Assembly: GCA_905182905.1 (NCBI GenBank)
Contig: CAJJDH010000065.1
Span: forward strand, 1 to 32,171
Direction of reading: 5' to 3'
DNA: 32,171 nt
From: a marine gamma proteobacterium HTCC2089
GTDB lineage: Bacteria; Pseudomonadota; Gammaproteobacteria; Pseudomonadales; Azotimanducaceae
Positions 23,453 to 31,986 of this stretch are shown here, piece after piece. A program made the translations under genes and the position numbers. The notes beneath the pieces were generated by a model. It worked only from the letters and a program-made list of their open reading frames with translations. It was not told the DNA's origin and made no database searches. Position 1 is the stretch's first letter. Every line of letters starts with the position of its first letter.

Positions 23453-24577
23453 ATGGGCGTATTAGTACAAGGGCATTGCGACCCTCGGTTCGAAAAAGTA
23501 CAAGCAACGTTACAAGCCAGCTTGGACAGCGGCGCTGACCTCGGCGCTTCAGTTGCAGTTACCTATAAAGACGAGTTGGTAGTAGACCTTTATGGAGGTC
23601 ACTTAGATGAAGACAAAACCCAACCTTGGCAAGCAGACACCATAGTAAATGTCTATTCAACCACTAAGACTATGGCGTTTTTGTGCATGCTTATTCTTGC
23701 GGATCGTAGGGCCCTAGACTTTGACGAAAACGTGGCCACCTATTGGCCAGAGTTTGCGGCTAACGGCAAAGAGACCGTTAAAGTGTGGCATCTGATGAAC
23801 CATGCTGCAGGACTCTCTGGCATGGACACCCCGGTTAGCTCAGAAGATATGTACGACTGGGAGAAAATCACAACCCTTCTCGCCGCCCAAGCCCCTTGGT
23901 GGGAGCCAGGCAGCGCCACTGGCTATCACGCGCTGACCCAAGGTTATCTACTAGGTGAAGTGCTGCGCCGGATCACCGGCCAAACCATGGGCACATTCTT
24001 CAAACAGGAAGTCGCTGACAAATTAGGTGTCGATTTTCATATTGGCGTACCTGACGAGGCGCTGCCTAGAATCGGACATTTGCTTCCGCCTCCCGTCAGC
24101 ACCTTGGGAGCCAACAGTCCAAACAACAGTATCGCCGCTCGAACCTTCGCAAACCCTGCGGGAGATGCCCGCGACAGCTGGACACTAGGTTGGAAACAAG
24201 CTGAAATTCCAGCCGCCAATGGTCATGGTAATGCTAGATCTGTTGCAAAAATTCATGCGGTATTAGCAAATCTTGGCGAGTCTCAAGGCGTACGCTTACT
24301 TTCTGAAGAAACAGCACGCTCAGTTGTGCAGCCGCGCATCAGTGGCAATGATCTGGCATTAGGCATGCCCTTAAGCTACAGCCTTGGCTTTGGTATGCCA
24401 CCAGGCAGCAAGCGCAAATTATGCTACTGGGGCGGCTGGGGTGGTTCCACTGCAATCATAGATCAGGAACAGAATTTTTCTATCTCCTACGTGATGAACA
24501 AAATGCACCCAGGACTGATGGGCGACGAGCGGGGGATAGCAATTTCGCAAGCGGTATTCACTAGCCTAGTGAGTTGA
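23453..24577 (+). CDS. Serine hydrolase, beta-lactamase (class C)/esterase EstB-like family
   Basis: This 374-residue protein has the class C penicillin-binding fold used by many esterases. The catalytic S69-x-x-K72 lies in VNVYSTTKTMAFL, and the second tyrosine is likely Y158 in TGYHALTQGYL. NHAAGLSGMD and the late GWGGSTAIID (in place of KTG) are family landmarks. There is no signal peptide, so it acts in the cytoplasm, which fits an esterase or lactonase rather than a beta-lactamase. Of two adjacent Met codons I prefer 23453 because GAGGAG then has better spacing. It is convergent with the crotonase gene, sharing a terminator. Confidence 0.9.
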   Translation: MGVLVQGHCDPRFEKVQATLQASLDSGADLGASVAVTYKDELVVDLYGGHLDEDKTQPWQADTIVNVYSTTKTMAFLCMLILADRRALDFDENVATYWPEFAANGKETVKVWHLMNHAAGLSGMDTPVSSEDMYDWEKITTLLAAQAPWWEPGSATGYHALTQGYLLGEVLRRITGQTMGTFFKQEVADKLGVDFHIGVPDEALPRIGHLLPPPVSTLGANSPNNSIAARTFANPAGDARDSWTLGWKQAEIPAANGHGNARSVAKIHAVLANLGESQGVRLLSEETARSVVQPRISGNDLALGMPLSYSLGFGMPPGSKRKLCYWGGWGGSTAIIDQEQNFSISYVMNKMHPGLMGDERGIAISQAVFTSLVS

Positions 24578-24587
24578 GATCCAAGCA

Positions 24588-24615
24588 GATCAGCTAGGCA
24601 CCAGCCTAGTTGATC
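24588..24615. terminator. Terminator-like hairpin shared by convergent genes
   Basis: GATCAGCTAGGC and GCCTAGTTGATC pair over 12 bases with one G-U around the loop ACCA. It lies between the serine hydrolase (plus) and the crotonase (minus), immediately after both stops. No long T-tract follows on either side. Confidence 0.6.
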
Positions 24616-24629
24616 TAGAGCCGCCAAAA

Positions 24630-25436
24630 CTAACGCCCCGTATATTGCGGCGTGCGCTTTTCTATAAACGCCAACATGCCTTCTTTGGCATCCTTAGTGC
24701 GACTGCATAAGACTTGGTTACGATTCTCCACAGCGATAGCCGCTTCTAAACCTGCCGCATCAATAGCCACATTTAGGCCGTCCTTAGTCAGGCGTAAACC
24801 CATTGGAGATGCCAGCAACATTTGCTGTGCGTAGTCATTAGCGGTTGCCAACAAGTCTTGCTCAGAGACAACTTCCGACACCAAGTTTGTGCTCAGACAT
24901 CTTTCTGCGTCGATAAACTTGCCGGTCAACATAAGCTCCGAGGCAATAGAGGTGCCCACGAGTCGAGGTAGGAAGTAGCTGGTACCCATGTCACAAGCAG
25001 ATAAACCTAGCTTAATAAACGCGGCATTCATCTTGGCTGTATCAGCCGCAATACGAACATCAGCTGCTAGAGCAAATGCAAAACCACCACCGCATGCGGC
25101 ACCTTGGACCATACTAATAATGGGTTGCGGACAGCGGCGCATCTTCACATAAACATCGGCGAGATAACCCTGAAAACCCATGCCGCTACCAAAAGGGCGA
25201 GGCTGATCAGGGTCACTGGCGGACTTAATGTCTAGCCCTGCACAAAACGCTTTCCCGCGACCACCCATAATGACCACCCGGGTGCTTTCATTTTCAGCCA
25301 ATTGATCAAAATAGTGCCTCAGCTCGGTAACCATTGGGGTGTTAATTGAATTAAGGTGCTCAGGGCGATTCAGCCACAAAATGTCTAGAGCGCCCTGCTG
25401 CTCAACCTCGATAGTTTTATAATCGCTAATATTCAT
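24630..25436 (-). CDS. Enoyl-CoA hydratase/isomerase (crotonase) family protein lacking both usual glutamates
   Basis: This 268-residue crotonase-fold protein probably acts on an acyl-CoA in the cytoplasm. The CoA-binding and oxyanion motifs are present: RPEHLNSINTPM near 24-35, GKAFCAGLDIKSAS near 61-74, and GAACGGGFAFALAADVRIA near 112-130. In true enoyl-CoA hydratases a glutamate follows GGGx and another follows the FGQP motif; here these positions are A120 and F140. D149 in LSACDMGTSYFLPRLVG aligns with an acidic residue of dienoyl-CoA isomerases. The reaction is therefore open: isomerase, hydrolase or other. I chose the ATG at 25436 because AGGAGAGGGAG precedes it; an upstream in-frame ATG adds 11 unlikely residues. 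Confidence 0.88.
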   Translation of the reverse strand: MNISDYKTIEVEQQGALDILWLNRPEHLNSINTPMVTELRHYFDQLAENESTRVVIMGGRGKAFCAGLDIKSASDPDQPRPFGSGMGFQGYLADVYVKMRRCPQPIISMVQGAACGGGFAFALAADVRIAADTAKMNAAFIKLGLSACDMGTSYFLPRLVGTSIASELMLTGKFIDAERCLSTNLVSEVVSEQDLLATANDYAQQMLLASPMGLRLTKDGLNVAIDAAGLEAAIAVENRNQVLCSRTKDAKEGMLAFIEKRTPQYTGR

Positions 25437-25629
25437 ACTCCCTCTCCTTTGAATGCTTTGCGCCAGCATAATTATTTGTCTGCGCGAATACTATTGGACA
25501 ACACCCCATCTTCTGACAACGGCGTTTTGACTGCTGAGTGCCTACAACCACCCTTCTTCTGGTGTTTTATGGGAGCTATGACCTATGCTTCGACTTTAAG
25601 AATATTTGTATGACTGGAGAGAAATCAAA

Positions 25630-25959
25630 ATGAAGACTTTATTTGTCGTCAAAAGTAACGCCCAAGCGGGACGCGAAGATGAATACAATAGCTGGTACAA
25701 CAATATACATTTGCCAGAGATACTGAAGATAGATGGCTTTCTATCTGCTCAACGTTTTGCGCTAGATGCAGCACAGATGCTGGATGCGCAATCTCATGGC
25801 TATCTCGCCATCTATGAAATAGACAGCAAAAACGTTGCACAGACATTGGAGAATTTAAGGCAAGCAACCTGGCTTACCAGGAGCGATGCTATAGACCAGC
25901 CAAATGCTGAAGTGTCTGTATTCAGCGCTGTCACCGAGCAGATGGTTAGCGCCAGCTAG
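25630..25959 (+). CDS. Small dimeric alpha/beta-barrel (ABM/EthD-like) protein of unknown function
   Basis: This 109-residue protein opens MKTLFVVKSNAQAGREDEYN, then SWYNNIHLPEILKIDGFLSA and YLAIYEIDSK, the pattern of ferredoxin-like dimeric barrel proteins such as the EthD and antibiotic-monooxygenase groups. The conserved W-Y-x-x-x-H-L-P-E is the family signature for this type. Members occur beside degradation genes and may act as small oxygenases or ligand-binding proteins. The ATG at 25630 has GGAG ten bases upstream; the frame is open eight codons further, without support. It lies alone on the plus strand, inside a set of minus-strand catabolic genes. Confidence 0.8.
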   Translation: MKTLFVVKSNAQAGREDEYNSWYNNIHLPEILKIDGFLSAQRFALDAAQMLDAQSHGYLAIYEIDSKNVAQTLENLRQATWLTRSDAIDQPNAEVSVFSAVTEQMVSAS

Positions 25960-25964
25960 ATCAT

Positions 25965-26417
25965 TTAAAAGCTTTCGACTAGTTCCAAAAAAGTACCGTC
26001 AGGATCTTTAAAGCAAAAGAAACTGCTGCCACTGGTATCACTCATATACACGGTAGCTGGTGGCGAGAGTATCTCAACGCCCTGGGCCATGAGGAAATCA
26101 TAGTCCTCCTGTAAGTTCGTTGTGCGCAGAGCCAACCGTGCCAAACCTGGTCGATACAAATTGGCATAGGGCGCACTGGTGTCTCGAGGCTTCTGCCATT
26201 CCAAGAGATCAATCAACACCGCAGGCTCCACTCCGCGCAATTTCATGATGGCACCGTTCACACAATAGTCAGTCATCGCCACCGCTTGATTCACCTCTGG
26301 GCTATTCGTCTCTGGCACCTGCCATACGTGCTCGAATCCAAGCATTTCATAAAACGCTTTTGAACGCTCAAAGTCGGTGCAGTTAATATTGATATGTACT
26401 AAACCGCTAACATTCAT
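25965..26417 (-). CDS. VOC (glyoxalase fold) family protein
   Basis: This 150-residue protein begins MNVSGLVHININCTDFERSK, then AFYEMLGFEH, and ends FCFKDPDGTFLELVESF, both typical of glyoxalase I-like proteins. The second unit starts near GLARLALRTTNLQEDYDFLM. H8 and the C-terminal E of FLELVE are likely metal ligands. The ATG at 26417 has GAGGGG upstream; 14 more in-frame codons exist but look non-coding. It is the last gene of a minus-strand run with a short-chain dehydrogenase, a symporter and an amidohydrolase. The 3' end is only five bases from the end of the convergent small barrel gene. Confidence 0.87.
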   Translation of the reverse strand: MNVSGLVHININCTDFERSKAFYEMLGFEHVWQVPETNSPEVNQAVAMTDYCVNGAIMKLRGVEPAVLIDLLEWQKPRDTSAPYANLYRPGLARLALRTTNLQEDYDFLMAQGVEILSPPATVYMSDTSGSSFFCFKDPDGTFLELVESF

Positions 26418-26487
26418 TTCTCGCCCCTCAGCAATATAAACTTCTAAGTATTGAATCACTCAGCCCTGTATGTGCTGAGAAACACAG

Positions 26488-27258
26488 TTACACCACGGTA
26501 TCGCCGTTATCTACCACCATCTCTGCGCCAGTCACATGCTTGGACACATCCGAGAGCAAGTAGGCGACCATATGCGCAACATCATCTGGCTCGCCAATGC
26601 CCATTGAGACTCGAGCTTTTTCTTGATCTTCCATAGCACCGAGGTCTACATCTACCAGCTCCTTCAACGCATGATGGACCATGGGCGTGTTGATGCTGCC
26701 AGGATGCACAGAGTTACAACGAATATTCAGAGTTTCCCGACGACAGTGAATGGCAATAGCCTTTGTCATAGAGCGAATACCGCCTTTCGCCGCAGAATAA
26801 GCTAGATAAGACGGTATACCGATAAGCGCGGCGGTGGACGACATATTCACAATGGAACCGCCGCCTGTTGCTTTCATTAGCTTGATAGCCGCTTGGCAGC
26901 CAAAGAACGTACCATCTAAATGAATTGCCATAGTGTTACGCCAAACCTGTAATGATGTCGTTTCTATGTTGGCAATATGCGCGACACCTGCATTGTTCAC
27001 TAGGCCATCTAAACCACCATACTTGGCCTCTACCTCACCCATCACTTGGCCCCAGCGCGCCTCATCAGAAACATCGTGTGCAAGAAACATTGCACCTATT
27101 TCTTCAGCCAACATTTGACCGCGCTCTACATCAATATCAGTCATCACAACCTGAGCACCCTGCTCAGTAAGCAGCCGAGCATCAGCTAACCCAAGGCCAG
27201 AAGCTGCGCCTGTAACGACAATTACTTTACCTGCAATACCACTCACAGCGTCAACCAT
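26488..27258 (-). CDS. Short-chain dehydrogenase/reductase, classical, probably NAD(H)-dependent
   Basis: This 256-residue enzyme is a classical SDR. The cofactor motif TGAASGLG is at 16-23, NNAG at 88-91, and the catalytic residues are S141, Y154 and K158 (SYLAYSAAKGG). D41 at the end of the second strand (VVMTDIDVERG) favours NAD(H) over NADP(H). NTPMVHHALKE and the C-terminal GAEMVVDNGDTV are typical of 3-alpha/20-beta-hydroxysteroid-dehydrogenase-like members. The substrate is probably a secondary alcohol or ketone, possibly cyclic or steroidal (inference). It starts 44 bases after the symporter gene and 70 bases before the VOC gene, in one direction, suggesting an operon. Confidence 0.93.
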   Translation of the reverse strand: MVDAVSGIAGKVIVVTGAASGLGLADARLLTEQGAQVVMTDIDVERGQMLAEEIGAMFLAHDVSDEARWGQVMGEVEAKYGGLDGLVNNAGVAHIANIETTSLQVWRNTMAIHLDGTFFGCQAAIKLMKATGGGSIVNMSSTAALIGIPSYLAYSAAKGGIRSMTKAIAIHCRRETLNIRCNSVHPGSINTPMVHHALKELVDVDLGAMEDQEKARVSMGIGEPDDVAHMVAYLLSDVSKHVTGAEMVVDNGDTVV

Positions 27259-27302
27259 ACCCCACTCCCCTCTACTTAACTTTTTCCAAACTTAAGCTTG
27301 TT

Positions 27303-28727
27303 TCAACTATTTGCGTAGCGTTGTTGAAACAAGGCTAATTCGCGCTTCACTTCTGGAGCGAGCAAATACAAACCTATTAAGTTAGGAATCGATATTAAAA
27401 ATACTAACGCATCAGATATGTCGATAACCGACTGCAGGTTAATGGCGCTACCCACTACGATAAAAAACAAGAATGTTAGCCGAAAGATCATACTGGACCG
27501 CTCTGATCGGCCGACCAAATATTCTAAGGCAATCAACCCGTAGTAGGACCAAGCCAACATAGTGGAGAATGCGAATAGCGTGGCGATAATTGCCAGCAAT
27601 GGAGAGGAGCCGGGTATAGCGGTATCAAATGCACGAATGGACATTTCTATACCACTTATACCGCTGGTGGCCTCGCCAGGAAGAATCACCAAGATCACAA
27701 TAACTAGGGCTGTCATTGTGCAAACCACTACAGAATCTATAAAAGGCTCTAGTAGTGCCACCATGCCTTGCGTCACCGGTTCGTCAGTTTTTGCTGCCGC
27801 GTGGGCAATACCCGCAGAACCCAAACCGGCTTCATTAGAAAAAACTGCGCGCTGAAAGCCAATAATCATGGCACCGATAACACCGCCGCTGACACCGTTA
27901 GCGGTGAAGGCTTCGCTGAATATCAGCGCAAAAGCATCGTCTACAAGCGAGTAATTTAGACCTAATACAATAACGACCAAAACCAAATAGATCACCAACA
28001 TCACAGGTACTAATCGAGAAGTCACTGATGCAATACTTTTCAGTCCGCCGATAATAACTAAGCCAATGGTCACAGCCAGTACAAGGCCAACCAAAATATT
28101 TGAATACGCAAAATTAGATTCACCCAACTGCGAGGTGAGAATAACCGCAGCCTGATTAGACTGGAACATGTTGCCTATTCCAAAGCAGCCAATGACCATG
28201 CACAGCGCATAAAATTTGGCCATGGCATTGCCCAATTTCGGGCGCCCTATTTTTGCCAACCCTTCCTGAAGGTAAAACATGGGCCCTCCGGCTACGGTGG
28301 CGTCATCATGATTTTGTCTATACAAAGTACTCAAAGTGCATTCACAAAACTTGGTAGACATGCCCAAAAAGCCAGCAACGGCTAACCAAAATGCAGCTCC
28401 TGCACCACCTAACGATATTGCAACAGCCACGCCAGCAATATTACCAATGCCGACGGTTCCCGACACCGCAGTCGTTAACGCTTGAAAATGTGTGATCTCG
28501 CCGGCCACGCCATCTTTATACTTAGGTTTATGCGTGAGCAGTTTTACTGCCGTAGCAAAGCCGCGTATGTTGATAAAATTGAAATAGACCGTACAAAATA
28601 CAGCGCCCATAACCAGCCAAAGTACTATCAGTGGCACCCCTACTCCTAGAAATTCAACCTTAAAAAACACTACGGAAGTAAGACCTGCGGCTAATGCAGC
28701 CATGGTAGTCTCAAGAAAATTTAGCAT
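27303..28727 (-). CDS. Alanine/glycine:cation symporter family (AGCS) transporter
   Basis: This 474-residue polytopic protein imports small amino acids with Na+ or H+. AGCS signatures include GEITHFQALTTAVSGTVGIG, then NIAGVAVAISLGGAGAAFW near 76-115, FLGMSTKFCECTLSTLYR near 118-135, GGPMFYLQEGL near 147-157, and FQRAVFSNEAGLGSAGIAHA near 293-312. About ten hydrophobic helices are seen, and the length is typical. It lies between the amidohydrolase (70 bases upstream) and the SDR (44 bases downstream) in the same direction. The transported compound may be related to the amidohydrolase product, but that is inference. Confidence 0.94.
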   Translation of the reverse strand: MLNFLETTMAALAAGLTSVVFFKVEFLGVGVPLIVLWLVMGAVFCTVYFNFINIRGFATAVKLLTHKPKYKDGVAGEITHFQALTTAVSGTVGIGNIAGVAVAISLGGAGAAFWLAVAGFLGMSTKFCECTLSTLYRQNHDDATVAGGPMFYLQEGLAKIGRPKLGNAMAKFYALCMVIGCFGIGNMFQSNQAAVILTSQLGESNFAYSNILVGLVLAVTIGLVIIGGLKSIASVTSRLVPVMLVIYLVLVVIVLGLNYSLVDDAFALIFSEAFTANGVSGGVIGAMIIGFQRAVFSNEAGLGSAGIAHAAAKTDEPVTQGMVALLEPFIDSVVVCTMTALVIVILVILPGEATSGISGIEMSIRAFDTAIPGSSPLLAIIATLFAFSTMLAWSYYGLIALEYLVGRSERSSMIFRLTFLFFIVVGSAINLQSVIDISDALVFLISIPNLIGLYLLAPEVKRELALFQQRYANS

Positions 28728-28797
28728 ACAGCGTGCTCACCTAATTTCGTGCGTACATTCATTTTGATCAATTCTTATCTTGGGCTTTACCGCTAGA

Positions 28798-30552
28798 TTA
28801 GTCGGCTGTTGCACTTTCAGCAGAGAATACTGTTACCCCTCGAGCAACTGTTTGCAGCACTTTGATATTCAGCAAATCTTCCTTCGCAACGCTCAAAGGA
28901 TTGGCGGACAGCAGCACAAAGTCTGCCTGCTTACCCACCTCAATAGTGCCTTTACGGTCTTCCTCAAAATACTGATATGCCGCGTTCACTGTCACGGCCT
29001 TTAGCGCCTCTTCTACCGAAACACGCTCATCTGCACCGAGTATCTGCCCACTACGTGTCAGTCTGTTACTGGTAGCCCACACCAGTCGCAGCATATCTGG
29101 CGGCACAATGGGCGCATCGTTATGCACAGTAAAGGTAATACCTTTGGTTAAACTGCTCGCCGTAGGACTGATTCTGCTACCTCGTTCAAGCCCCAATACT
29201 GAGTCTCTATGCCAATCACCCCAATAAAATGTGTGTGCGGAAAAATAGGAGGGAATAACACTCATCCCAGCTATTCGATCCAACTGATCATCACGCACGG
29301 TCTGGGCATGAATCATGACACTACGGTGATCCACTGACTTTTTGGCCACTGCGCTTGCCCCTGCATCAGTTGTTAAGCTCTTAGCCAACGCATCAAGAAA
29401 AAGGTCCGCCGCCGCATCGCCATTAGCATGTGCGAGTATAGGTATACCGGCGCCAATAAATTTGGCAAACAGTGCATCTACAGAGGCTGGGGGCATAATG
29501 GGGTAGCCACGATAATCTGCATGCTGCCCGTGTGGTTGCACCTCGTAGGGTTTCGTCAGATATGCAGTTTTACCCTGCGGCGAACCATCTAACACCATTT
29601 TTACGCCGCCTACACGAAAGCCATTTGCGTAAGCCTCAATTTCTGGCATTGCTAGGTCTGGGTCTTGTAGAAAGCGTTCATCGGCTCGTTGATATGCAAC
29701 CACGTCAATTGGGAATTCGCGATACTCCGCCGAGGCCTGCAACAACTGCACAACTTGAGCAGACGCAGCGCCATCTTGTGCAGTGGTAATACCATAACGG
29801 GCATAATCCAGAACGCCACGATGAATCTCCTCAAAAGGCTCGTCGCTGGCAGTCATATATTTTCTTACCGCGTAGGTCGCCGACTCTTCTAGTACGCCGT
29901 TGGGTTCAGTTGAATCGGGATAACGTCTAATCACACCTCCAGCAGGATCTTCAGAAGCCGCACTAATTTTTGCTATTTCCAGCGCCTTGGAATTAACCGC
30001 CGCTAAGTGTCCTGAAACATGCATTAACATAATTGGGTGTGTGTCAGACACTGCATCAAGGTCGTCTCTAGTGGGGTGCCGTTGCTCCGCCAGCAATGAA
30101 TCGTCGTATCCCATACCCGTAATCCACTGACCTTCTAACAATTTCTTGCTGTCGGCGTAGTTTTTTAATTCTTGAACGAGTCCGGCAATATCTTTAGCCG
30201 GGCCAACCGGGGGAGAAGCAACATTAGCTAAACTAGCAACTCGGGCATGAAAAGAAATATGCCCGTGGGCGTCGATAAAACCTGGCAAAAGCGCACGCTC
30301 TTCAAGAGCCACAATATTTGCAACGCTGCCCTGCCAATCTTTACGCTGACCAACAAAGACAATGCTCTTACCCCTAATAACGACAAAATTAGCAGGTGCA
30401 TCTTGATCAGCAAAAGTAAGAATATTATCGCCATGAAAAGCGATATCTGCTGCGGCATCCATTAGATCAGGCTGAGAACCATCTTCAGCCATTAAATAGG
30501 CTGGTGAGATAGAAATCACCACGCCAACAATCAACAAACCCAACTTGTTCAT
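28798..30552 (-). CDS. Exported amidohydrolase, family 3 (YtcJ-like)
   Basis: This 584-residue metal-dependent hydrolase belongs to the amidohydrolase_3 group. It has an N-terminal signal peptide (MNKLGLLIVGVVISISPAYL, cleavage probably near MAED), so it acts in the periplasm. The metal site begins with HxH in DAHGHISFHARV. Later landmarks are VKMVLDGSPQGKTAYL, LAHANGDAAADLFLDAL, HRSVMIHAQTV and FTVHNDAPIVPPDML with the late aspartate. The C-terminal KGTIEVGKQADFVLLSANP is the usual small beta-domain. Relatives hydrolyse N-acyl or cyclic amides. GGAGGA precedes the ATG. It is the first gene of the probable amidohydrolase-symporter-SDR-VOC operon. Confidence 0.92.
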   Translation of the reverse strand: MNKLGLLIVGVVISISPAYLMAEDGSQPDLMDAAADIAFHGDNILTFADQDAPANFVVIRGKSIVFVGQRKDWQGSVANIVALEERALLPGFIDAHGHISFHARVASLANVASPPVGPAKDIAGLVQELKNYADSKKLLEGQWITGMGYDDSLLAEQRHPTRDDLDAVSDTHPIMLMHVSGHLAAVNSKALEIAKISAASEDPAGGVIRRYPDSTEPNGVLEESATYAVRKYMTASDEPFEEIHRGVLDYARYGITTAQDGAASAQVVQLLQASAEYREFPIDVVAYQRADERFLQDPDLAMPEIEAYANGFRVGGVKMVLDGSPQGKTAYLTKPYEVQPHGQHADYRGYPIMPPASVDALFAKFIGAGIPILAHANGDAAADLFLDALAKSLTTDAGASAVAKKSVDHRSVMIHAQTVRDDQLDRIAGMSVIPSYFSAHTFYWGDWHRDSVLGLERGSRISPTASSLTKGITFTVHNDAPIVPPDMLRLVWATSNRLTRSGQILGADERVSVEEALKAVTVNAAYQYFEEDRKGTIEVGKQADFVLLSANPLSVAKEDLLNIKVLQTVARGVTVFSAESATAD

Positions 30553-30564
30553 ACATCCTCCTTG

Positions 30565-30616
30565 TACTACTAGATAGTATTACTAGATAGTACTACTAGA
30601 CAGTATTGCTCGATAT
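30565..30616. repeat. Four tandem 13-bp repeats in a divergent promoter region
   Basis: TACTACTAGATAG (30565), TATTACTAGATAG (30578), TACTACTAGACAG (30591) and a decayed TATTGCTCGATAT (30604) follow without spacers. They lie 12 bases upstream of the amidohydrolase start codon, hence within its leader or promoter, and about 105 bases before the DUF1993 gene. A repeated regulator site or simple slippage are both possible. Confidence 0.75.
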
Positions 30617-30720
30617 CATGACACAGAACACTCGCTAGGCAGGATGCCTAAAACCTTAGCTGGTATCTCCCTTGTATGATCAATATATTGCTAAGCTCGA
30701 GAAAATAACAGGAGCTTGCT

Positions 30721-31242
30721 ATGTCTACGTCTTTATATGATTTGAGTGTTGGGTCTTTTTTGCAAATGGCAGAAGCGACTGTGGGAATTATGCAGGTTGG
30801 TCAACAATATTGTGCCGACAACAACAGCAACCCAGATGACATTGTTGCGAAGTCACTGCACCCAGATATGAACGGCTTTCACTTTCAGGTTGTCTGTGTC
30901 ACACACCAATCTTGGGGAGCTATTAAGGGACTACAGAGCGGCGAGTTTGGGCCACCCAATGGCTACGAGCAAATGGACTACGCTGGTTTGCTTGGGTTAA
31001 CAGAGCAAACTGTCACAGCACTAAAAGCCTTAGACCCTGAGAGCATTAACGATCTCAGCGGTGGCACAGTCGTGTTTAAAATAGGCACAACTGAAATTCC
31101 ATTTACCTGCGAGAATTTCATACAGTCCTTTGCACTGCCCAACCTTTACTTCCACGCAACCACTGCCTACGACATTTTGCGTATGCAGGGTGCGCCGCTG
31201 GGCAAAATGAACTTTTTGGGACAGATGCGTATCGGCGCTTAA
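30721..31242 (+). CDS. DUF1993 family protein
   Basis: This 173-residue cytoplasmic protein begins SLYDLSVGSFLQMAEATVGI and ends FYFHATTAYDILRMQGAPLG-like (NLYFHATTAYDILRMQGAPL), the pattern of DUF1993 proteins, which adopt a DinB-like helical bundle. DIVAKSLHPDMNGFHFQV contains the conserved LHPDM-x-x-F stretch. Biochemical function is unknown for the family. AGGAG lies eight bases before the ATG. It is divergent from the amidohydrolase operon and followed by a clear terminator. Confidence 0.88.
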   Translation: MSTSLYDLSVGSFLQMAEATVGIMQVGQQYCADNNSNPDDIVAKSLHPDMNGFHFQVVCVTHQSWGAIKGLQSGEFGPPNGYEQMDYAGLLGLTEQTVTALKALDPESINDLSGGTVVFKIGTTEIPFTCENFIQSFALPNLYFHATTAYDILRMQGAPLGKMNFLGQMRIGA

Positions 31243-31281
31243 GTTTGCAGCCAAAATAGGCAGTAAGGACAGTTTGATTTC

Positions 31282-31304
31282 GGGGCTGATCATCAGCCCC
31301 TTTA
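31282..31304 (+). terminator. Rho-independent terminator after the DUF1993 gene
   Basis: GGGGCTGA and TCAGCCCC pair perfectly over 8 bases around the loop TCA, followed by TTTAT. It lies 40 bases past the stop codon. Confidence 0.8.
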
Positions 31305-31334
31305 TCGCTTTAATATTCTGCTCAGATTTAGACA

Positions 31335-31363
31335 ATACTCTGCCCCGTTAGGGCGCAGAGTAT
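31335..31363. terminator. Second strong hairpin between convergent genes
   Basis: ATACTCTGC pairs with GCAGAGTAT (9 bp), continued by CCC/GGG past one bulged C, with loop GTTA. It lies 24 bases past the end of the GNAT gene (minus strand) and is likely its terminator, although no T-tract follows. Confidence 0.5.
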
Positions 31364-31386
31364 GCATTTACGAAGAGCTCCTCGCC

Positions 31387-31986
31387 TTAGCGAGCAGCCC
31401 GGTACATCGGGTGCACTGGCGGCGAAGATTCCGATTGAATTTTGCCGGTTACTTCAAAACCATGGCGTTCATAAAGAGAAATATTCGCTGGGTTTGAAGA
31501 CTCTAAGTAAGCGGGTAATCCGGCTTCATCACACTTGGCCAGGGCATATTTCATGAGCTGAGCACCAAGACCACGGCCCTGATGACACGTGTCTACGCCG
31601 ATCAGTGGCAAGTACCAGTGGGGCTCACTTGGATGAAAGTCTTCCATTTGCCCCAAAACACTACCTACTTCCTCCATTCGCTCAGCGGCTACTGTGCCTG
31701 CTAGTAACTCGGACATTACAGAGTCATCTGCCTCGTGATCATTACCTGCTGGTGGAATCCAAAGTGCTACTCCAGCGTAATTGTCTATCTCGAAAGCTGC
31801 ACCAGCCGAAAAAGCCGCGCCACCCACGTTATCGAAGACTTGTGATGCGTAATTCATGTAGACATCCGCTTGCGGAAAGATCCAACGAAGTAAAGGGTCC
31901 GCAGTGAAAGCGGCGACTATCGTATTCAGTGCTACGTTACGTTGACTTGGGGCAACCACAGTCACCACTGGCAAGTTATCGGTCAT
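31387..31986 (-). CDS. GNAT family N-acetyltransferase
   Basis: This 199-residue protein transfers an acetyl group from acetyl-CoA to an amine. The acetyl-CoA loop is LIGVDTCHQGRGLGAQLMKY (Q-x-x-G-x-G-x-G/A motif A), preceded by the strand HWYLPLIGV. Motif B is AYLESSNPANISLYERHGFEV. The N-terminal part (TIVAAFTADPLLRWIFPQAD) resembles GNATs of the type found in fungi and actinomycetes that contain DPLLRW. The substrate is unknown. The 185 bases upstream to the window end contain no further gene that I can see. Confidence 0.9.
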   Translation of the reverse strand: MTDNLPVVTVVAPSQRNVALNTIVAAFTADPLLRWIFPQADVYMNYASQVFDNVGGAAFSAGAAFEIDNYAGVALWIPPAGNDHEADDSVMSELLAGTVAAERMEEVGSVLGQMEDFHPSEPHWYLPLIGVDTCHQGRGLGAQLMKYALAKCDEAGLPAYLESSNPANISLYERHGFEVTGKIQSESSPPVHPMYRAAR

